Assembly (NCBI RefSeq): GCF_030166655.1
Contig: NZ_CP126446.1
Coordinates: forward strand, 3,720,001-3,784,000
Origin: Pontibacillus chungwhensis
GTDB lineage: Bacteria; Bacillota; Bacilli; Bacillales; BH030062
DNA length: 64,000 nt
Direction: 5' to 3'
Numbering within the stretch: the first letter of the stretch is position 1; every line of letters begins with the position of its first letter. Below the pieces are notes generated by a model, which had not been told where the DNA came from, searched no databases, and saw only the letters and a program-made list of their open reading frames with translations. The position numbers and the translations under genes were made by a program. Below are positions 60,663 to 64,000 of this stretch, one piece after another.

Positions 60663-61546
60663 GATGAACCCCCTCCATTACTTTCCTTATACACGCGCTG
60701 TTTGAAACTTAAATTTTTGAATATAGCATATAAAAGCGTGGATGCTTTGTTCACTTGCTTGAAGTGCTCGCTGTAGGCGTACTTGCCATACACGGCATCA
60801 AAGCGTTTCTTAAATGTTTCATGATCAAGCTGTAAAAACGTCTCGACTGCTTCGACTTTCGTGTTCTCAACGAGCTGAGCTTTATAGCGAGACAGAGCTA
60901 AGAAACCATCAAAGTCAATTCGCTGGGATTCAAAGATCTCCACCGCTCGCGTCTTCAGATCAAAGCTCTTCGTAATATCCACCACACAGTTAATCTCCTC
61001 TTTCGGAAGAGCTGTATTGATTTCATAGAGTCTCACCAAAGGATCGCGCTTCGTTTGATCAAGCGCATCCCTGAGGAGATGACCCGTTTCAATATGATCG
61101 CTATGGCAATCTACGAAGACCGGAGCGTACACAACGTCAGGCTGCACTTCTTCAATCACCTGCTTCAGTCGCTGCTGCAGGGAGTCGGTACTCGCTAGCT
61201 CGCCGTCTGGTTCGTCGAAGAAACGAACGTCGTGAAGCCCAAGGAGTTCCTTGACGTTGTACGCTTCATTGCGGCGGCGCTCGATTAGTTCGGATTGACC
61301 TAATTCAGAGACGCTTCCGGCTCCGTTTGTTAAGAAGATTACCGTCGCTTCAGCCCCTGCTTCGATATGCTGGCGCAATGTGCCCCCGGCGCCGATTGTT
61401 TCATCATCGACGTGTGGCGCAAGCAGCAAGACACGCTCCTCCTCTAGAGGCGCGGTGTTGAGCTGACCTTTATAATAGCGTTCCAATACAAGGTCTGTAA
61501 TGGGATGGATGATGGGTGAGATTGATTGTAAAATCTTTCGCTTCAT
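60659..61546 (-). CDS. PIG-L/LmbE-family deacetylase
   Basis: The protein has 295 residues. The zinc motif is APHVDDETIGAGG near residue 49, with VDCHSDHIETGH as the second metal site. It is longer than the deacetylase at 35960 and divergent from it. It probably deacetylates an N-acetyl-sugar unit or lipid-linked intermediate. It lies between a GNAT acyltransferase gene (19-bp gap) and a glycosyltransferase gene (4-bp overlap). This suggests deacetylation followed or accompanied by another acylation, which is inference. Confidence 0.9.
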   Translation of the reverse strand: MKRKILQSISPIIHPITDLVLERYYKGQLNTAPLEEERVLLLAPHVDDETIGAGGTLRQHIEAGAEATVIFLTNGAGSVSELGQSELIERRRNEAYNVKELLGLHDVRFFDEPDGELASTDSLQQRLKQVIEEVQPDVVYAPVFVDCHSDHIETGHLLRDALDQTKRDPLVRLYEINTALPKEEINCVVDITKSFDLKTRAVEIFESQRIDFDGFLALSRYKAQLVENTKVEAVETFLQLDHETFKKRFDAVYGKYAYSEHFKQVNKASTLLYAIFKNLSFKQRVYKESNGGGSS

Positions 61547-61565
61547 AAATGTAATCTCCTTTAAC

Positions 61566-62585
61566 CTAGAACGAATCTATGTCTCCCGGGGTAATGTACC
61601 ACGCTTCAGGCTGTTGAAGGTGGGCCGTATCGTCTGCAATATCCTTCCCGACTAGAGGCATCGGGCTGTCTTTATGGATAAAGCCGTGTTTCAAAAGCGT
61701 TTGGGCAGAGGGGCTCGTCGTAAGCGACCATGTCTGAATGACGTCGACTTGTTTTAACCGAACAGCCGCTTCCTGAAGAAGAACGTCCCAATCCTGTTCT
61801 TCTCTCGCCAACCAGTCGACGATGAAGCCGTTCTTATAAGAGCCCTGGTCCTGTATGGAATACGTAAGATAACCCCTTAAGGTGTCATCTTTATAGTAGG
61901 CGAATGTGTGGTACGTCTTCTCTGGGTGCTTCTTATAGCGCCAGTTTAAGTAGTCTGCATCCCTAACGAGCTGTGCTTTTGCCTGATGTCTTGTGGCTTC
62001 AGCTAGTTCATCAAACGTGTGATCAAACGCTGTAACGTCTTGGATCGTGCCGTTATGGGGTTTGATTTTACGCGTTTGCCATTTCGAGATGACCCCATCA
62101 AGTGGGGTAAGCAGCTTCAGGGGAGCGATCTTGCTTGATAGAAGCGCGACTGGTCGCTGCATCAGGACGTATCTCGGCATGTCTGTCATATGAGCTGCCC
62201 CTGTATAGCGGAGGAAGAGCTCCTTCGCCTTTTCAGCAGGGAAACCGTACAAGAAGTCGATGCCCTGATCATTTGCGTGTTGTAGTAGTTTCTCGTTTAA
62301 CTTCTTATATATACCTTTCCCTCGTGCGTCAGGATCGACCATCGTATCAATACGGAGGCCGACGGTGCGACGCTTCCCTTCAATCCATGCATCCCCGATC
62401 CAGAGAGAAATGTGACCAAGAATCGCTTCCTCTTCTTCAAAGACTAGAATCCACGGATTAAAGTCGTTCGGATGCTGTAAGAACTTCCACTCCCATACGG
62501 AGAGGGAGCGTTCTTTTCCGAATACTTTGGTGAACAGCCCCTGAATCTTTGGTTCATCGCCGGGTTGGTACGTTCTGATTGGCAT
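61566..62585 (-). CDS. GNAT-family N-acyltransferase
   Basis: The protein has 339 residues. The GNAT core covers about 1-150, with the acyl-CoA signature VDPDARGKGIYKKLNEKLL. The C-terminal half is a second related domain. I choose the ATG at 62585 (MPIRTYQPGDEP), seven bases after AAAGGATG; an ATG three codons earlier sits too close to that site. Such proteins in glycan operons often acylate sugar amines or peptidoglycan precursors. The substrate is unknown. Confidence 0.82.
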   Translation of the reverse strand: MPIRTYQPGDEPKIQGLFTKVFGKERSLSVWEWKFLQHPNDFNPWILVFEEEEAILGHISLWIGDAWIEGKRRTVGLRIDTMVDPDARGKGIYKKLNEKLLQHANDQGIDFLYGFPAEKAKELFLRYTGAAHMTDMPRYVLMQRPVALLSSKIAPLKLLTPLDGVISKWQTRKIKPHNGTIQDVTAFDHTFDELAEATRHQAKAQLVRDADYLNWRYKKHPEKTYHTFAYYKDDTLRGYLTYSIQDQGSYKNGFIVDWLAREEQDWDVLLQEAAVRLKQVDVIQTWSLTTSPSAQTLLKHGFIHKDSPMPLVGKDIADDTAHLQQPEAWYITPGDIDSF

Positions 62586-62610
62586 AAGTGTCATCCTTTA
62601 CTAAAAGTGC

Positions 62611-62638
62611 AAAGAGGCTTGACCGCTTGCCAAGCCTC
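62611..62638 (-). terminator. Hairpin between tagA and the GNAT gene
   Basis: GAGGCTTG (62614-62621) pairs with CAAGCCTC (62631-62638). The minus-strand tail CTTTGCACTTTT is weak, so it may attenuate rather than stop transcription within the operon. Confidence 0.5.
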
Positions 62639-62642
62639 GCTT

Positions 62643-63356
62643 TTATTTCTTCGTTACGATCTTCCAGAGGAATTTCGGTAAGGCGAGCTGGCGTTTGAAT
62701 CGTTTCGGATCTGTGGCTAAGCGGTAGAACCATTCCATTCCGACTTTACGAAACGGCGCCGGTGCTCGTTTTACATGCCCGGCATAGACATCAAAGCTTC
62801 CGCCAACACCCTGGAACACTTTCACCGGCAGGCGGTCTTTGTTCTCACGAATCCAAAGCTCTTGCTTCGGAGAACCGAGGGCGATAAACATGACGTCTGC
62901 TTTCGATTCCTGGATTTGCTGGATTAGGGCTTCCTGATCCTGTACATAGCCATTTGCATGTCCGGCAACTTTAAGCGCTGGATACTTCTCTTGAATGTTG
63001 TCGATCGCTTTTGTGACGACTTCTTCTTTTGCCCCATAAAAGAAGACGCTGTAGCCTTCTTTCGCCGAGAGCTTCAGAAGGTGGTCCATCATATCGACGC
63101 CAGTGACGCGGGAGCGAACTTGTCCACCGCTTAGGCGGGATGCAAGAAGCACCCCTACTCCGTCTGGGATCTGGAACGTTGAACCGTTGATGAGATCACG
63201 AAGGGTCGCATCTTCCTGCGCCTTCATGATCTTCTCCGGGTTCACGGCAATAATCGTGGATTGCTCAAGTCGCTGCACGCGGGTCTTTAATTGCTGAGTG
63301 ATCTCTTCATATGATAATGGGGAGACTTCTACTCCCATGTATTGTTCATTTTTCAT
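62643..63356 (-). CDS. tagA: WecG/TagA/CpsF-family glycosyltransferase
   Basis: The protein has 237 residues, the standard length. Motifs: IIAVNPEKIMKA, IPDGVGVLLASRLSGG, RVTGVDMMDHLL, MFIALGSPKQELWI and GVGGSFDVYAGHVKRAP. The family transfers ManNAc (TagA) or ManNAcA (WecG) to lipid-linked GlcNAc. The UDP-ManNAcA-type dehydrogenase gene directly upstream (13 bp) favours ManNAcA as donor. It probably starts a secondary wall polymer or glycan that the surface proteins could use. Confidence 0.93.
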   Translation of the reverse strand: MKNEQYMGVEVSPLSYEEITQQLKTRVQRLEQSTIIAVNPEKIMKAQEDATLRDLINGSTFQIPDGVGVLLASRLSGGQVRSRVTGVDMMDHLLKLSAKEGYSVFFYGAKEEVVTKAIDNIQEKYPALKVAGHANGYVQDQEALIQQIQESKADVMFIALGSPKQELWIRENKDRLPVKVFQGVGGSFDVYAGHVKRAPAPFRKVGMEWFYRLATDPKRFKRQLALPKFLWKIVTKK

Positions 63357-63369
63357 TGATGTATCCCTC

Positions 63370-64000
63370 TTAGTTTATTGGCTTAAGGCCTGTTAAGTGA
63401 CCGATCTGGTAAAGGGTCATTCCCTCGTGGTCCGGCACGCAGTTACGTGTATCAAGAACAACAGGTGTCTTCATGTATTGAGCGAAGAGGCTCGGGTCCA
63501 TTTCTTTAAACTGACGGTGATCAGCCAGGATAAGCGCTGCATCCGCATCTTTTAATGCTTCTTCTACGCTGTGTAACGGGATGTCTGTCATCTCCTGCTT
63601 CACGAATGGATCGTGTGCTGCAACCTGGAAGCCTTTTTGATGCGTTTGAAGACGCTTTGTAATCGTGACAGCTGGGCTTTCACGTACATCGTCTACGTTC
63701 GCTTTATAAGATAGGCCGAATACGGCTACTTTTGGATTGTCGATATTCTCCGTTAACGTTTCGATCTTCTCAACAACAAATGAAGGCATAGAATCATTTA
63801 TTTGACGAGACGTCTGCATCAGTGGTGTCACTTCTTCAGCCTTTTCAATAATGAAGTAAGGGTCAACGGCGATACAGTGTCCGCCTACACCTGGTCCTGG
63901 CTGCAGGATGTTAACACGTGGGTGCATGTTGGCAAAATTAATGACTTCATGCGCGTTCACATCAAGCTTGTCGGATACTTTAGCTAGTTCATTGGCTAGG
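63370..64000 (-). CDS. UDP-N-acetyl-mannosamine dehydrogenase-type enzyme (5' end outside window)
   Basis: The reading frame is open to the right edge, so only the C-terminal ~209 residues are present. The signature PGPGVGGHCIAVDPYF covers the catalytic-Cys region as PGVGGHCIAVDP. Then come KVAVFGLSYKANVDDVRESP and the C-terminal domain ending HLTGLKPIN. This is the UDP-glucose/GDP-mannose dehydrogenase superfamily, closest in look to WecC/Cap5O-type UDP-ManNAc dehydrogenases. An internal GTG at 63960 is not a real start. It leads the visible part of the operon. Confidence 0.9.
   Translation of the reverse strand, partial: LANELAKVSDKLDVNAHEVINFANMHPRVNILQPGPGVGGHCIAVDPYFIIEKAEEVTPLMQTSRQINDSMPSFVVEKIETLTENIDNPKVAVFGLSYKANVDDVRESPAVTITKRLQTHQKGFQVAAHDPFVKQEMTDIPLHSVEEALKDADAALILADHRQFKEMDPSLFAQYMKTPVVLDTRNCVPDHEGMTLYQIGHLTGLKPIN

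Overview
The window looks like a chromosomal segment from a low-GC Gram-positive bacterium of the Bacillaceae. A moderately halophilic or alkaliphilic genus close to Halobacillus or Pontibacillus is my best guess. The evidence is a ComK homologue, a YwqC/YwqD/YwqE tyrosine-kinase module, a three-SLH-domain surface protein, very acidic S-layer-type proteins, and Gram-positive ribosome-binding sites and terminators. The genus is inference. I see no rRNA, tRNA or CRISPR array.

Region by region. (1) 1-6.4 kb: a five-gene minus-strand operon for a variant Hsp70 machine: a J-like protein without HPD, a CbbX/SpoVK-type AAA+ ATPase, a GrpE-like protein, an Hsp70 with a short lid, and a TPR/membrane/coiled-coil protein cut by the window edge. 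(2) 6.6-9.3 kb: two adjacent unknown proteins rich in glycine/alanine membrane segments, behind a 12-bp inverted repeat. (3) 9.6-21.8 kb: an accessory region of small unknown genes, a YifB/ComM ATPase, a phospholipase-D-like protein, restriction-sensor-like domains and broken transposases. It is littered with REP/REPIN-like palindromes next to a RAYT (Y1) transposase. Several genes break exactly at these palindromes. (4) 21.9-42.3 kb: an exopolysaccharide or wall-polysaccharide locus, all on the minus strand. It holds GalE, the dTDP-rhamnose set RmlBDCA, a Wzx flippase, a Wzy-like polymerase, glycosyltransferases, a pyruvyltransferase, CapN/CapM-like and CapD-like proteins, a sugar deacetylase beside a formyltransferase, and the kinase/phosphatase control module. 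The core (about 26.4-34.4 kb) is visibly AT-richer. (5) 42.5-46.2 kb: a small sigma factor, ComK, a PP2C-like phosphatase and a Ser/Asp/Glu-rich lipoprotein. (6) 46.6-57.5 kb: the surface-layer region. (7) 57.6-64 kb: an O-antigen-ligase-like protein and a second glycopolymer operon (nucleotide-sugar dehydrogenase, TagA/WecG, GNAT, PIG-L deacetylase, glycosyltransferase).

The most interesting part is the surface-layer region. A tyrosine recombinase gene with its own promoter, and a downstream gene for a putative DNA-binding partner, lie directly before an 830-codon S-layer-type body. That body has no signal peptide, no head domain and no convincing start. About 6.7 kb away, in the opposite orientation, is an expressed-type S-layer gene with signal peptide and head domain. 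Both genes share an identical 14-bp sequence, TAAGTGCGATTAAC, as inverted copies in the same reading frame (V/L-S-A-I-N), exactly at the head/body junction. Inversion between the copies would swap the two bodies behind one promoter and head. I propose this as an invertible S-layer switch. The shared sequence is directly visible; the switching is inference.

The genes combine into an envelope theme: polysaccharide synthesis, SLH-anchored surface proteins, a ~68-residue domain (here called FRNI, after its signature) shared by a lipoprotein and the SLH protein, and possible phase variation of the outer layer. Next to this sits a chaperone operon of unknown client range.
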